Positions 17,833-28,069 of a stretch of 64,000 nt of DNA are shown here, piece by piece. The notes under the pieces are model-generated. The model saw only the letters and a list, made by a program, of their open reading frames with translations, was not told the origin of the DNA and did not search any database. Position 1 is the stretch's first letter, and each line of letters starts with the position of its first letter. The DNA comes from Xanthomonas sp. DAR 35659. GTDB taxonomy: Bacteria; Pseudomonadota; Gammaproteobacteria; Xanthomonadales; Xanthomonadaceae. Both the position numbers and the translations under genes were made by a program. The DNA is taken from the NCBI RefSeq assembly GCF_041242975.1, contig NZ_CP162488.1, positions 2,904,001 to 2,968,000 on the forward strand, written 5' to 3'.

Positions 17833-18573
17833 ATGCGCCTGGCCGCGCTCTCCGATATCCACGGCAACCTGCCCGCGCTGGAGGCGGTGCTTGCGGATAT
17901 CGGACGGCGCGGCGTGGACCGGATCGTCAACCTGGGCGATCTCGTGTCCGGCCCGCTGTGGCCGCGGGAAACCGCCGCGCGGCTGATGCCGCTGGCGCTG
18001 CCCACCGTACGCGGCAACCACGAGCGCCAGTTGAGCGAACTGGCGCCGGCGGCCATGGGCGCCAGCGATGCCTACGCCCATGCGCAACTGACGCCGACGC
18101 AGCGGCGCTGGCTGGCCGCGCTGCCGCCGACCCTGTCGCTGCCGCATGCGCTGCTGTGCCATGGCACTCCGCACGACGATCTGTGCTGGCTGCTCGACGA
18201 ACTGGCGCCGCCGCGGCTGCGCGCCGCCGACCCGCAGCGCGTGCGCGAGCGGCTCGGCGACGCGCCGCAGGCGGCGCTGGTGCTGTGCGGACACAGCCAC
18301 CTGCCGCGCACACTGCGCCTGGACGACGGGCGCCTGCTGTGCAACCCCGGCAGCGTTGGCCTGCCCGCCTACGCCGAACCCCATCCGCAACCGCACCGGG
18401 TCGAAACCGGCACGCCGCAGGCGCGCTATGCCGTGCTGGAGTACCGCGACGGCCAGTGGCAGGCGCAACTGCACGCGATCGACTACGACCATGCCAGCGC
18501 CGCCGCGCAGGCCGAGCGCAACGGCCAGCCGCACTGGGCGCATGCGTTGCGGCACGGGCGCATGCCCGCATGA
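17833..18573 (+). CDS. metallophosphoesterase, YfcE/calcineurin-like
   Basis: A 246-residue cytoplasmic protein with the dimetal phosphoesterase motifs in order: ALSDIHGNLPALEAVL at the N-terminus, VNLGDLVSGP, VRGNHE, then LLCHGTPHD and LCGHSHLPRT, and NPGSVGLPAY. These residues bind two metal ions and hydrolyse phosphomonoesters or diesters. The substrate is not known from sequence. It starts 1 bp after the aldehyde dehydrogenase stop, which implies translational coupling, though no functional link is evident. Confidence 0.9.
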   Translation: MRLAALSDIHGNLPALEAVLADIGRRGVDRIVNLGDLVSGPLWPRETAARLMPLALPTVRGNHERQLSELAPAAMGASDAYAHAQLTPTQRRWLAALPPTLSLPHALLCHGTPHDDLCWLLDELAPPRLRAADPQRVRERLGDAPQAALVLCGHSHLPRTLRLDDGRLLCNPGSVGLPAYAEPHPQPHRVETGTPQARYAVLEYRDGQWQAQLHAIDYDHASAAAQAERNGQPHWAHALRHGRMPA

Positions 18574-18670
18574 GCGGCGCACGCCAGGCGCGCTTCTGGG
18601 ATAATTCGCCCATCCCCCGCACGCGCGCATCCGCCTGGCGCATGCCGCCTTTCTCGCACAAGGAGTCCAG

Positions 18671-18958
18671 ATGAGCACCGTCCGCGAAACCAACTCGCTC
18701 GCCGTCGTCAGTCTGGTCGCAGGCGTCCTCGGCTGGACTGTGATGCCGGTGCTGGGCAGCCTGTGCGCGATCATCACCGGGCATCTGGCGCGCGCCCAGA
18801 TCCGCCGCCAGCCGCAGCGCTTCCGAGGCGACGAGCTGGCACTGGGCGGGTTGGTCCTTGGCTGGGCGATGGTGGTGTTTGCGGTACTCGCGGCACTGGC
18901 GTTGCTGGGGTTTATCATCTTCTTCGGCAATCTGATCTACACGAGCGCCCACCCGTGA
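18671..18958 (+). CDS. DUF4190 small membrane protein
   Basis: A 95-residue protein with two hydrophobic segments: [20 protein letters not shown] through [11 protein letters not shown], then the C-terminal [20 protein letters not shown]. Between them is a short cytoplasmic loop with the conserved GHLAR-QIRR pattern of DUF4190 proteins. AAGGAG lies 7 nt before ATG 18671. It is followed closely by a methyltransferase gene. Function of the family is not established. Confidence 0.85.
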   Translation: MSTVRETNSLAVVSLVAGVLGWTVMPVLGSLCAIITGHLARAQIRRQPQRFRGDELALGGLVLGWAMVVFAVLAALALLGFIIFFGNLIYTSAHP

Positions 18959-18963
18959 CAACC

Positions 18964-19731
18964 ATGGACGCCTCCGCTCCGCGCGAACGCTTCAGCGACC
19001 GCGTCGCCGACTATGTCCGCTACCGCCCCGACTATCCGCCGGCGCTGCTGGCGTGGGTGCACGACGAACTCGGCGTGGCGCGCAGCGCGCAGGTCGCCGA
19101 CATCGGCGCCGGCACCGGCATTTCCACCCGCATGTTCCTGCAGGCCGGGCATCCGGTGCTGGCGGTGGAACCGAACGCGGCGATGCGCGAGGCCGCCACG
19201 GCGCTGCTGGGCGGGCAGCCCGGCTTCGCCGCGATCGACGGCAGCGCCGAGGCCACCACGCTGGCCGATGCCAGCGTCGACCTGATCAGCGCCGCGCAGG
19301 CCTTCCACTGGTTCGACATGGACGCGGTGCGCCGCGAATGGGCGCGCGTCCTGCGCCCTGGCGGGCTGGCGCTGGTGTACTGGAACTCGCGGCTGCTGGA
19401 CGGCACGCCGTTCCTGCACGATTACGAACAACTGCTGCTCGACTACGGCACCGACTACAGCGCGGTCGCCGAGCGCTACCACGACGACGCGACGATGCAA
19501 GGCTGGTTCGGTGCCGGGCTGCGCGGCACGGCGCAATTCCCCAACGTGCAGCAACTGGACTACGACGGCCTGCGCGGACGCCTGCTGTCCTCCTCCTACG
19601 CGCCGCTGGCCGGGCACCCGCGCCATGCGCCGATGCTGGAGGCGCTGCGCGCGCTGTTCGAGCGCCACCAGGTCGATGGCCGGGTCGACGTCCACTACCG
19701 CACTCGTGCCTTCGCCGGCACCTTGAACTGA
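18964..19731 (+). CDS. class I SAM-dependent methyltransferase (type 11)
   Basis: A 255-residue soluble enzyme. Motif I is [16 protein letters not shown], with the acidic residue of motif II in [13 protein letters not shown]. Motif IV/post-I is [20 protein letters not shown], and [14 protein letters not shown] follows. This is the ubiquinone/menaquinone biosynthesis-like superfamily, but the AQAFHWFD form is that of small-molecule methyltransferases of unknown substrate. It begins 5 bp after the DUF4190 stop and ends 11 bp before pyrD, so the genes likely share a transcript. Confidence 0.88.
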   Translation: MDASAPRERFSDRVADYVRYRPDYPPALLAWVHDELGVARSAQVADIGAGTGISTRMFLQAGHPVLAVEPNAAMREAATALLGGQPGFAAIDGSAEATTLADASVDLISAAQAFHWFDMDAVRREWARVLRPGGLALVYWNSRLLDGTPFLHDYEQLLLDYGTDYSAVAERYHDDATMQGWFGAGLRGTAQFPNVQQLDYDGLRGRLLSSSYAPLAGHPRHAPMLEALRALFERHQVDGRVDVHYRTRAFAGTLN

Positions 19732-19742
19732 GCCGCGACCGC

Positions 19743-20798
19743 ATGTATTCCCTCGCCCGCCCGTTCCTGTTCGCCTTCGACGCCGAGCGCGCCCATGCCC
19801 TGGGGCTGCGCGCCATCGAGATGGCCTACCGCACCGGCACCAATCCGCTGCTGGCCAAAGCGATCGCGCCGATGCCCACGCGCGCGTTCGGCCTGGAGTT
19901 TCCCAACCCGGTCGGCTTGGCCGCGGGCCTGGACAAGAACGGCGAGCACATCGACGCGCTGCTGGCGCTGGGTTTCGGCTTCGTCGAGATCGGCACCATC
20001 ACCCCGCGGCCGCAGCAGGGCAATCCGAAGCCGCGCATGTTCCGCTTGCCGCGCGAGCAGGCGGTGATCAACCGCATGGGCTTCAACAATCTCGGCGTGG
20101 ACGCGCTGGTGCGCAACGTCGAACGCGCGCGCCGCCGCCACGGCCTGCTCGGCATCAACATCGGCAAGAACAAGGACACGCCGAACGAGGATGCCGCGTC
20201 GGATTACCTGCATTGCCTGGAAAAGGTCTACGCGCTGGCCGACTACGTGACCGTCAACATCTCTTCGCCGAACACCGCCGGCCTGCGCGAGCTGCAGGAA
20301 GAACAGGCGCTGCGGCAGCTGGTGTCGCAGTTGCGCGAGGCGCAGGAAGCGCTGGCCGCGCGCCATGGCAAGCGCGTGCCGATGCTGGTCAAGGTGGCGC
20401 CGGACCTGAGCGACAGCGACATCGACGCCGCCGCGCGGGTGCTGTCGGACCTGCAGGTGGACGGCGTCATCGCCACCAACACCACCATCGCCCGCCCCGG
20501 CCTGGAACGGGCGCCGCTGGCCGCCGAGAGCGGCGGTCTGTCCGGCGCGCCGCTGCTGGGCCAGTCCACCCTGGTGCTGCGCCGGCTGCGCGCGCGCCTG
20601 CCCGAGCACATTCCGCTGATCGGCGTCGGCGGCATTCTGTCCGGCGCCGATGCGGTGGCGAAGATGGCCGCCGGCGCGGCCCTGGTGCAGTGCTACAGCG
20701 GGCTGGTGTTCCGCGGCCCGGCGCTGATCGGCGAGTGCGTCGAGGCGATGCGCCGGCGCCGCGAGGCGCCCAGCCGCGGCGCGGTCGCCGCGCTATGA
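19743..20798 (+). CDS. pyrD: dihydroorotate dehydrogenase (quinone), class 2
   Basis: A 351-residue FMN enzyme that oxidises dihydroorotate to orotate and passes electrons to quinone at the inner membrane, the fourth step of pyrimidine synthesis. The N-terminal helix [18 protein letters not shown] marks the membrane-associated class 2. FMN- and substrate-binding segments are [43 protein letters not shown] (with the catalytic serine), and [13 protein letters not shown]. It overlaps murB by 4 bp (ATGA), indicating translational coupling. Confidence 0.96.
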   Translation: MYSLARPFLFAFDAERAHALGLRAIEMAYRTGTNPLLAKAIAPMPTRAFGLEFPNPVGLAAGLDKNGEHIDALLALGFGFVEIGTITPRPQQGNPKPRMFRLPREQAVINRMGFNNLGVDALVRNVERARRRHGLLGINIGKNKDTPNEDAASDYLHCLEKVYALADYVTVNISSPNTAGLRELQEEQALRQLVSQLREAQEALAARHGKRVPMLVKVAPDLSDSDIDAAARVLSDLQVDGVIATNTTIARPGLERAPLAAESGGLSGAPLLGQSTLVLRRLRARLPEHIPLIGVGGILSGADAVAKMAAGAALVQCYSGLVFRGPALIGECVEAMRRRREAPSRGAVAAL

Positions 20799-21835
20799 GC
20801 AACGCCTGGTCGCTGACCGCGAACGCGCCGCTGCAGGCGCTCAACACCTTCCATGTCGCCGCGCAGGCGCCGTGGCTGCTGCAGATCTTCGCGCCCGAGG
20901 CGCTGCCCGAGGCGCTGCTGGCGCCGCAACTGGCCGGCGCCGCGCTGCTGCCGCTGGGCGGCGGCAGCAACATGCTGTTCGCCGGCGACGCGCCCGGCGT
21001 GGTGCTGGCCTTCGCCAACCGCAGCATCGACACGCTGGAACACCGCGCCGACTACGCCATCGTCCGCGCCGGCGCCGGCGTGGGCTGGCACGAGCTGGTG
21101 ATGTGGTCGCTGGCGCAGGGCCTGTCCGGCCTGGAGAACCTGGCGCTGATCCCGGGCACGGTCGGCGCCGCGCCGATCCAGAACATCGGCGCCTATGGCG
21201 CGCAGGTCGGCGAATTCGTGCACACGGTCGAGGCCTACGACCGCGCCGATGCGCGCTTCGTGCGGCTGGATCCGGATGCCTGCGAATTCGGCTACCGCGA
21301 CAGTCTGTTCAAGCACCAGCCCGACCGCTACCTGATCGCCGCGGTCGAGTTCAACCTGCCGCGGCTGCATGCGCTGCGCCTGGATTACGCCGGCATCGGC
21401 GAGGAACTGGAGGCGCTCGGCATCGCCACTCCCGGCGCGCCGGACGTGGCGCAGGCGGTGATCAACATCCGCCGCCGCAAGCTGCCCGACCCCGAGGTCC
21501 TCGGCAACGCCGGCAGCTTCTTCAAGAACCCGCTGCTGCCGGCCGAGCAGGCACAGGCGCTGCAGCATGCCTACCCGGCGCTGCCGGTGTTTCCCGGCGA
21601 CGGCGCGGAGCAACGCAAGCTCTCGGCGGCCTGGCTGATCGAGGCCTGCGGCTGGAAGGGCCATCGCGACGGCGACGCCGGCGTGTCCGCCGCCCACGCG
21701 CTGGTGCTGATCAATCACGGCCAGGCCAGCGGCGCCGAGCTGCTGGCGCTGGCGCGACGCATCTCCGCCTCGGTGCTGGAGCGGTTCGGCGTGATCCTGG
21801 AACCGGAGCCGCGCATCGTCGGCGCGCAGTGGTGA
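20795..21835 (+). CDS. murB: UDP-N-acetylenolpyruvoylglucosamine reductase
   Basis: A 346-residue FAD enzyme that reduces UDP-GlcNAc-enolpyruvate to UDP-MurNAc in cytoplasmic peptidoglycan synthesis. FAD-binding signature segments are [24 protein letters not shown] and [20 protein letters not shown]. Catalytic residues lie in GYRDSLFK and the C-terminal LEPEPRIVG. It is the longer E. coli-like type I. It overlaps pyrD (4 bp) and the next gene (GTGA), so the three form a tight operon. Confidence 0.96.
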   Translation: MSNAWSLTANAPLQALNTFHVAAQAPWLLQIFAPEALPEALLAPQLAGAALLPLGGGSNMLFAGDAPGVVLAFANRSIDTLEHRADYAIVRAGAGVGWHELVMWSLAQGLSGLENLALIPGTVGAAPIQNIGAYGAQVGEFVHTVEAYDRADARFVRLDPDACEFGYRDSLFKHQPDRYLIAAVEFNLPRLHALRLDYAGIGEELEALGIATPGAPDVAQAVINIRRRKLPDPEVLGNAGSFFKNPLLPAEQAQALQHAYPALPVFPGDGAEQRKLSAAWLIEACGWKGHRDGDAGVSAAHALVLINHGQASGAELLALARRISASVLERFGVILEPEPRIVGAQW

Positions 21836-22737
21836 ACCAGGCCACGCCGCTGCGCGCGGCGATGCTGATGCTGGCCAGCACGCTGGCGTTCGGGATGATG
21901 GTGATCGCGATCAGGCTGGCCTCGGAACACCTGTCCACGGTGGAGATCGCGTTCTTCCGCAACCTGTTCGGGCTGCTGTTCCTGCTGCCGATGCTGCTGC
22001 GCCCGGGCCGGCCGCTGCCGCGCACCGCGCAACTGCCGCGCTACCTGCTGCGCACCGCGATCGGCCTGGTGTCGATGCTGGCCGGGTTCTGGGCGATCGG
22101 CCATCTGCCATTGTCGCAGGCCATCGCGCTGTCCTATTCCACGCCGCTGTTCGTGACCCTGGCCGCGGCATTCTGGCTGGGCGAGACCGTGCGCTTGCGG
22201 CGCTGGATGGCAGTGTCGTGCGGCTTCGTCGGCGTGTTGCTGATCGTCCGCCCCGGCGCGGCCACGTTCAGCACCGACACCCTGGTCGCGCTGCTGGCGG
22301 CGGTGATGAGCGCGCTGGTGGCGATCCAGATCAAGCAACTGGCGCGGGTGGACGCGGCCAATACCGTGGTGTTCTACACCTACGTGTTCTGGGTGCCGAT
22401 GTCGCTGCTGCCGGCGCTGTTCGCCTGGAGCTGGCCGCACGGCATCGACTGGCTGTGGCTGCTCGCCACCGGCCTGTTCGGCACGCTCGGGCAGGTGTTG
22501 TGGACGCGCGCGCTGCGCATCGGCGAGGTCTCGGCGCTGACCCCGATCAGCTTCATGCAGCTGCCGCTGGTGGCCGGGTTCGGCTGGTGGCTGTTCGGCG
22601 AGACGCCGGACCGCTGGACCGCGCTCGGCGCGCTCATCATCCTCGCCGCCAACGCCTACATCGCCCACCGCGAGGCTGTGCTGGCGCGCCGCGCCGCCAG
22701 CGCCGCGGCGACCGCGGCGGCCAAACCGGGCGAATGA
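21832..22737 (+). CDS. EamA-family (DMT superfamily) transporter
   Basis: A 301-residue inner-membrane protein with ten predicted hydrophobic segments in two EamA repeats: an N-terminal half with [20 protein letters not shown] and a C-terminal half with [20 protein letters not shown]. Family members export or exchange small metabolites; the substrate here is unknown. Translation likely begins at GTG 21832, overlapping the murB stop. ATG 21862 is an alternative that would remove ten residues. The C-terminus is Ala/Lys-rich. Confidence 0.88.
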   Translation: MNQATPLRAAMLMLASTLAFGMMVIAIRLASEHLSTVEIAFFRNLFGLLFLLPMLLRPGRPLPRTAQLPRYLLRTAIGLVSMLAGFWAIGHLPLSQAIALSYSTPLFVTLAAAFWLGETVRLRRWMAVSCGFVGVLLIVRPGAATFSTDTLVALLAAVMSALVAIQIKQLARVDAANTVVFYTYVFWVPMSLLPALFAWSWPHGIDWLWLLATGLFGTLGQVLWTRALRIGEVSALTPISFMQLPLVAGFGWWLFGETPDRWTALGALIILAANAYIAHREAVLARRAASAAATAAAKPGE

Positions 22738-22846
22738 GCGCGCCTGCCGTGCCATGCCGGCGCGGCATGCGCGGCCCACGCACACGGGCACCGGGGCGCA
22801 CTCGTCGATGCTTGTATCCTGCGGGCGCGCGAACATGGAGAACGGC

Positions 22847-23536
22847 ATGAAGACCATCGGCCTGATCGGCGGCATGAGTTGGGAATCCACCGTGCCCTAC
22901 TACCGGCACATCAACGAAACGGTACGCGCGCAACAGGGCGGGCTGCATTCGGCGCGGCTGTTGCTGTACAGCGTGGACTTCCACGAGATCGAGCAGTTGC
23001 AGCAGGCCGGCGACTGGGACGCGGCCGGGGCGGCGATGGCCGCGGCCGCGCGCGCGTTGCAGGCCGGCGGCGCCGACTTCCTGGTGCTGTGCACGAACAC
23101 CATGCACCGCGTCGCCGACGCGATCACCGCCGCGGTGCCGCTGCCGCTGCTGCACATCGCCGATGCCACCGCCGATGCCCTGCAGGCCGCCGCCGTGACC
23201 CGGGTCGGGTTGCTCGGCACCCGCTTCACCATGGAGCAGGACTTCTATCGCGCGCGGCTGCGGCAGCGCGGTTTCCAGGTGCTGGTGCCGGATCCGACGG
23301 GGCGCGAGGACGTGCACCGCATCATCTACGACGAGCTGTGCCAGGGCGTGATCCGCGATGCCTCGCGGGCGCGTTACCGCGAGGTCATCGCGGCGCTGCA
23401 GGCGCAGGGTGCCGAGGCGGTGATCCTGGGTTGCACCGAGATCTCGCTGCTGGTCGGGGCCGACGACGCCGCGGTGCCGCTGTTCGACACCACCGCGCTG
23501 CATGCGCAGGCCGCGGCGCTGCACAGCCTGGCATAG
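22847..23536 (+). CDS. aspartate/glutamate racemase family protein
   Basis: A 229-residue cofactor-independent racemase of the aspartate/hydantoin family. The N-terminus KTIGLIGGMSWESTVPYYRH, the first catalytic cysteine in FLVLCTNTMHRVAD and the second in VILGCTEISLLV form the expected Cys-Cys pair around residues 84 and 195. It may interconvert L- and D-aspartate or a related amino acid for wall or D-amino-acid metabolism. I chose ATG 22847 because GGAG lies 6 nt upstream. ATG 22835 (MENG) is also in frame. Confidence 0.88.
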   Translation: MKTIGLIGGMSWESTVPYYRHINETVRAQQGGLHSARLLLYSVDFHEIEQLQQAGDWDAAGAAMAAAARALQAGGADFLVLCTNTMHRVADAITAAVPLPLLHIADATADALQAAAVTRVGLLGTRFTMEQDFYRARLRQRGFQVLVPDPTGREDVHRIIYDELCQGVIRDASRARYREVIAALQAQGAEAVILGCTEISLLVGADDAAVPLFDTTALHAQAAALHSLA

Positions 23537-23668
23537 GGGCGTGGCACGCCATCGCGACCGCGCGCGTGGCGATACGCGGCGCGGCTTGTCACACTCCAGC
23601 GCCCCTCCCTGCCCGCGCGTCACGGCACCAATCGTCATAATGGGCGCACGATCGATTCGGAACCCCCG

Positions 23669-24757
23669 ATGCGGACCCTACGCCTGCTCGCCTTCGCACT
23701 CGTCCTGCTGCTGTGCCCGGCCTTGTCCGCCCTCGCCGTCGAGATTCCCACGTACACGCCGAACGTGGTCGATCCGGCCGGGGAGTTGAGCGACGCGCAG
23801 CGGCAGCAGGTCAACGCGGCGCTGCAACGGATCCGCGAGGAGCAGAACATCTGGGGCGCGGTCTATCTCGTGCCCTCGCTCGACGGCGAGGACATCGAAC
23901 CGGTGGCCGACGCGGCGTTCAAGAAGTGGCAGTTGGGCAGCAAGGGCGCCGACAACGGCCTGCTGCTGGTGCTGGCGATGCAGGACCGGCGCTCGCGCTT
24001 CGAGGTCGGCTACGGACTGGAGGGCGTGCTGCCCGACGCGGTCGCCCGGCGCGCGCTGGAAGATCATCTGGCGCCGAAAATGCGCCGGGGCGACACCGCC
24101 GGCGCCATCGTCGATGCGTTCGGCTTCATGGCGCGCGTGGCCGCCAAGGATCCGGAAAGTCTCGCGGAGCTATCGCGCGCGTCGTCCGCCGCCGAACAGG
24201 ACGAACGGGCCGACTGGAAACGCGGCAGCGCCGCCTGGGCCGGCATGCTCGCGTTGATCTGGCTGCTGCCACCGCTGCTGGCGCGCCGGCAGCAGCGCCT
24301 GCGTGCGCGCCTGCTGCGGCGCCATCCGGAACTGGCCAACGCGCCGGAGGAGATCGCCGGCGCCAAGCGCACGCGCCTGGGCTTGGGGGCGTTCATCAAA
24401 GTGTTCCTGAGCATCAACCCGGGCGTGTTCGTGCTGGTGCTGTCGAGCCTGTTCTCGCTGGCGTTCTGGCTATGCGCGGCCGCCGAAGTGCTGGCGCTGT
24501 GGGCGATGCTCGCGTTGTCGGGCCGCCGCTACCGTTCGCCGGAACGGTTCCGCGCCTTCCTGCGGGAGCAGGACATCATGCGCAAGGCGCTGATCCGCAA
24601 AGGGCACGTGGTCGAGACCGGAAACGGAACATACGCCTATACCCAGGCGTACTACGCCAGCGAAGCGTCGTCGTCGAGCTCGTCGTCTTCGTCCAGCGAT
24701 TCGTCGTCTTCCGGCGGCGGCAGCTCCGGCGGCGGCGGCGCCAGTTCCAGCTGGTAG
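23669..24757 (+). CDS. TPM-domain (YgcG-like) membrane protein
   Basis: A 362-residue protein. A signal peptide (LLAFALVLLLCPALSALA) is followed by a TPM domain: NVVDPAGELSDAQRQQVNAA and GSKGADNGLLLVLAMQDRR with VGYGLEGVLPD, about residues 30-150. Two membrane regions follow, around MLALIWLLPPLLARR and the paired segment near NPGVFVLVLSSLFSLAFWLC. The C-terminus is a Ser-rich run ending in Gly repeats and SSSW, as in many YgcG proteins. The TPM domain faces the periplasm. Its role is unclear. It converges with the PAP2 gene, 4 bp between stops. Confidence 0.85.
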   Translation: MRTLRLLAFALVLLLCPALSALAVEIPTYTPNVVDPAGELSDAQRQQVNAALQRIREEQNIWGAVYLVPSLDGEDIEPVADAAFKKWQLGSKGADNGLLLVLAMQDRRSRFEVGYGLEGVLPDAVARRALEDHLAPKMRRGDTAGAIVDAFGFMARVAAKDPESLAELSRASSAAEQDERADWKRGSAAWAGMLALIWLLPPLLARRQQRLRARLLRRHPELANAPEEIAGAKRTRLGLGAFIKVFLSINPGVFVLVLSSLFSLAFWLCAAAEVLALWAMLALSGRRYRSPERFRAFLREQDIMRKALIRKGHVVETGNGTYAYTQAYYASEASSSSSSSSSSDSSSSGGGSSGGGGASSSW

Positions 24758-24761
24758 CCGC

Positions 24762-25475
24762 TCAGGCCGAGGCGCGCCGGCGCCGCCAGCGCGGGCGCCG
24801 TTCGCCGCGGAACATCAGCAGGTACAGGCCGACCACCCACACCAGCGCCGCGCACCAGCCGCCGAGGATGTCGGAGGGGTAATGCACGCCCAGGTAGATC
24901 CGCGACACGCCGACCAGCAGGGCGAAGGCGCTGGCCAGCACCAGCACCGGCCAGCGCCAGCGCGTGCGCCACGCCAAGGCAATCACCACCGCCGCCAGCG
25001 TCATCGAGCCCATCGCATGGCCGCTGGGAAAACTGAAGGTGTGGTGCTCGGGCGCGATCGATTCCCACAGGCTGGGCCGGTCGCGCTGGAAGAACTGCTT
25101 GGCGCCCATGTTCAGCAGCGCCGAGCCGACGAAGGAAAAAGCCGCGAACATGGCTTCGCGCCAGCGCCGCAGTGTCAGCAACGCCAGCACGATCGCGACA
25201 TCCAGCGGGATCACCCCGTACTGGTAGCCGGCTTCGGTGACCACGGTGAAGAACCGGTCCCAGCCGGGCGAGGTCAACCCGCGCATGCTCCACAGCAGCG
25301 GCTCGTCGAAATAGAAGTTCTCCAGCGCGTGGACCTCGTCGGCCAAGGCCACGAACACGCCCAGCGGCAGCAGCACGCCGGCGAACAGCAACCCGATGCG
25401 CCAGGCGTTGCGGCGCAGCCAATGGCGCACGCCGGCGGCGCGCTCGGGCGGGGCCTCACCCGGCGCGACGGACAT
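24762..25475 (-). CDS. PAP2-family membrane phosphatase
   Basis: A 237-residue inner-membrane protein with the three PAP2 motifs: [10 protein letters not shown] (motif 1), FPSGHAMGS (motif 2) and [16 protein letters not shown] (motif 3). About six transmembrane segments are present and the catalytic histidines face the periplasm. Such enzymes dephosphorylate undecaprenyl pyrophosphate or phosphatidyl lipids; the exact substrate is not clear. Its ATG (25475) lies inside ispG, overlapping it by 20 bp. Coupling with isoprenoid synthesis suits a role in undecaprenyl carrier recycling, but this is inference. Confidence 0.9.
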   Translation of the reverse strand: MSVAPGEAPPERAAGVRHWLRRNAWRIGLLFAGVLLPLGVFVALADEVHALENFYFDEPLLWSMRGLTSPGWDRFFTVVTEAGYQYGVIPLDVAIVLALLTLRRWREAMFAAFSFVGSALLNMGAKQFFQRDRPSLWESIAPEHHTFSFPSGHAMGSMTLAAVVIALAWRTRWRWPVLVLASAFALLVGVSRIYLGVHYPSDILGGWCAALVWVVGLYLLMFRGERRPRWRRRRASA

Positions 25476-26721
25476 ACGTGGTTTCGACGTAGTCGTCGAT
25501 CAGCGCCACGAACTCCTGGGCGATGTTCTCGCCGCGCAGGGTCACTTTCTTCTCGCCGTCGATGAACACCGGCGCGGCCGGCGCCTCGCCGGTGCCCGGC
25601 AGCGAGATGCCGATGTTGGCGTGGCGCGATTCGCCCGGGCCGTTGACCACGCAGCCCATCACCGCCAGGGTCATGCTCTCGGCGCCGGGATGGGTCACCT
25701 TCCACTCCGGCATCCGTTCGCGGACATGGTTCTGCACCACCTTGGCCAGTTCCTGGAAGAACTCGGAGGTGGTGCGGCCGCAGCCCGGGCAGGCCGTGAC
25801 CAGCGGGGTGAAGGCGCGCTGGCCGGTGGTCTGCAGCAGTTCCTGGGCGACGATCACCTCCTGCGTGCGCGACTGCCCCGGCTCCGGGGTCAGCGAGATG
25901 CGGATGGTGTCGCCGATGCCCTCCTGCATCAGCACGGCCAACGCCGCGCTGGAGGCGACGATGCCCTTGCTGCCGATACCGGCCTCGGTCAGGCCCAGGT
26001 GCAGCGCGAAATCCGAGCGCTGCGCCAGGTCGCGGTACACCGCGATCAGTTCCTGCACGCCGCTGACCTTGCAGCTGAGCACGATGCGGTCGCGGCCCAG
26101 GCCCAGTTCCACCGCGCGCTCGGCCGAATCCAGCGCCGAGCGGATCAGCGCCTCGCGCAGCACCCGGCCGGCGTCCCACGGCACCTCGCGCCGCGAGTTC
26201 TCGTCCATCAGCTGCGCCGCCAGGGACTGGTCCAGCGAGCCCCAGTTGGCGCCGATGCGGACCGGCTTGTCGTACTTCAGCGCGAACTCGATCAGCTGCG
26301 CGAACTGGGTGTCCTTCTTCTTGCCGAAGCCGACGTTGCCGGGGTTGATCCGGTACTTGGCCAGCGCCTCGGCACAGGCCGGCTCGGCGGCCAGCAACTG
26401 GTGGCCGTTGTAGTGGAAGTCGCCGATCAGCGGCACTTCGATGCCCATCATCCGCAGCTTGTCGACGATGCGCGGGATCGCCGCGGCCGACTCGGCGTTG
26501 TTGACGGTCAGCCGCACCATCTCCGAACCGGCGCGCCACAGCTCGGCCACCTGCTTGACCGAGGAGGCGACGTCGGCGGTGTCGGTGTTGGTCATCGACT
26601 GCACCACCACCGGACTGCCGCCGCCCACGACGACGCCCCCGATGCGGACCGGCTGGGTGGGACGGCGCGCCCAGGGCGCCGCGTCGGTGGGGGGAGTGGG
26701 TCGGCTGACGGCATCGTGCAT
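25456..26721 (-). CDS. ispG: 4-hydroxy-3-methylbut-2-enyl diphosphate synthase (flavodoxin)
   Basis: A 421-residue [4Fe-4S] enzyme of the MEP isoprenoid pathway, converting MEcPP to HMBPP. The N-terminal TIM-barrel region has [14 protein letters not shown] and [14 protein letters not shown]. The C-terminal cluster domain carries [15 protein letters not shown] and [19 protein letters not shown], which supply the three cysteines and the glutamate. ATG 26721 is the only good start and has no strong Shine-Dalgarno. Divergent from the sensor kinase gene, and overlaps the PAP2 gene at its 3' end. Confidence 0.95.
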   Translation of the reverse strand: MHDAVSRPTPPTDAAPWARRPTQPVRIGGVVVGGGSPVVVQSMTNTDTADVASSVKQVAELWRAGSEMVRLTVNNAESAAAIPRIVDKLRMMGIEVPLIGDFHYNGHQLLAAEPACAEALAKYRINPGNVGFGKKKDTQFAQLIEFALKYDKPVRIGANWGSLDQSLAAQLMDENSRREVPWDAGRVLREALIRSALDSAERAVELGLGRDRIVLSCKVSGVQELIAVYRDLAQRSDFALHLGLTEAGIGSKGIVASSAALAVLMQEGIGDTIRISLTPEPGQSRTQEVIVAQELLQTTGQRAFTPLVTACPGCGRTTSEFFQELAKVVQNHVRERMPEWKVTHPGAESMTLAVMGCVVNGPGESRHANIGISLPGTGEAPAAPVFIDGEKKVTLRGENIAQEFVALIDDYVETTYVRRAG

Positions 26722-26836
26722 GCGCGCATTTTAGCGTGAGTGGCGGCCCCACCCCACTCCCCGCCGCGCGCGGTTCAGCCATGCCGCCGGCACTGCGACG
26801 GTTTGTCGCAGACAGCCGCCGGCGCCAACGCATACG

Positions 26837-28069
26837 ATGCGCGCCATGACTTCCACCGACGCCTCGTTCCTGCGCACCCTGTGCAGCCTGCGCTGGCTGG
26901 CCACCGCCGGCCAGGCGGCGACGATCCTGGTGGCGACCTGGGCGATGCGGCTGCCGCTGCCGCAGGCGCCGCTGTGGTCCGGGGTGGCCGCGCTGGCCCT
27001 GTTCAACCTCTACGCGCAGTTGCGCCTGCGCCACGCCGACACCGCCGCGCCCGCCACCGCCTTCGGCCACATCCTGGTCGACGTGACCGTGCTGACCTGG
27101 ATGGTCGGCTGGAGCGGCGGCATCGGCAACGCCTTCGGCTCGCTGTTCCTGGTGCTGATCGCGCTGGCGGTGCTGGCCCTGCCGCTGCGCTGGGCGCTGG
27201 CGGTGGCGCTGGCCTGCGTGGCCGGTTACACGGTCAGCGCGGTGTTCGGCCTGCCGCTGCCCCCCGGTCCCTACCAGGCACTGGACCTGCAGCGTTGGGG
27301 CATGGCCGCCAACTTCCTGCTCTCCACGGTCGTGGTGGTGGTGTTCTCGACCCGCCTGGCCATGGCCATGCGCGAGCGCGAGCGCGAACTGGCGCTGCTG
27401 CGCGAGCGCTTCACCCGCAACGAGGGCATCGTCGCCCTGGCGACCCACGCCGCGTCGGTGGCGCACGAACTGAACACGCCGCTGGCGACGATGACCCTGC
27501 TCACCGACGACATCGCCGAACAGAGCACCCAACCGGAACTGCGCGAGGACCTGGACACCCTGCGCGAACTGCTGGTGCAGTGCCGCGAGCGGGTGCTGGC
27601 GCTGGCCGCGCCGGCGCAGCGCGCCGGCGGCGGCACGGTGTCGCTGGCGCACGTGCTGCACCAGTGGCAACTGGTGCGGCCGACCGTGCAATTGCGCCGC
27701 AACGACGACGCGCCGCTGCAACTGCGTCTGGAAAGCGCGATCGGCCACCTGTTGCAGGTCCTGCTGAACAACGCCGCCGATGCCGGCGAGCGCGCCGGCC
27801 ACCCGCAAGTGGACCTGAACGTGCGGGTCACCGGCAGCGAACTGATCGGCGAGGTGCGCGACTACGGCGGCGGCTTCGACGCCAACCAGGTCGCGTTGCC
27901 GGCCACCCTGTTCCGCAGCGGCAAGCCCGACAGCATGGGCGTGGGCCTGGCGCTGTCGCATGCGACCATCGAACGCCTGGGCGGCGAACTCTGGACCCAG
28001 CCCGCGCCCGGCCACGGCGCCCGGGTCGGCTTCCGCCTGCCGCTGCTCGCCCTGGAGACCTCCGCATGA
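26837..28069 (+). CDS. RegB/PrrB-like redox sensor histidine kinase
   Basis: A 410-residue kinase with about six membrane segments in the first 175 residues, followed by a HisKA-type region with phospho-His about 210 in SVAHELNTPLATM. The ATPase domain includes LLNNAADAGERAGHP, VRDYGGGFD and GVGLALSHATIERLGG. The motif GGIGNAFGS (about 94-102) between membrane segments corresponds to the quinone-sensing GGxxNPF of RegB, and the AHELxTPLAT H-box is typical of the RegB family. I see no clear equivalent of the redox cysteine of Rhodobacter RegB near the H-box. It overlaps its response regulator by 4 bp. Confidence 0.88.
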   Translation: MRAMTSTDASFLRTLCSLRWLATAGQAATILVATWAMRLPLPQAPLWSGVAALALFNLYAQLRLRHADTAAPATAFGHILVDVTVLTWMVGWSGGIGNAFGSLFLVLIALAVLALPLRWALAVALACVAGYTVSAVFGLPLPPGPYQALDLQRWGMAANFLLSTVVVVVFSTRLAMAMRERERELALLRERFTRNEGIVALATHAASVAHELNTPLATMTLLTDDIAEQSTQPELREDLDTLRELLVQCRERVLALAAPAQRAGGGTVSLAHVLHQWQLVRPTVQLRRNDDAPLQLRLESAIGHLLQVLLNNAADAGERAGHPQVDLNVRVTGSELIGEVRDYGGGFDANQVALPATLFRSGKPDSMGVGLALSHATIERLGGELWTQPAPGHGARVGFRLPLLALETSA

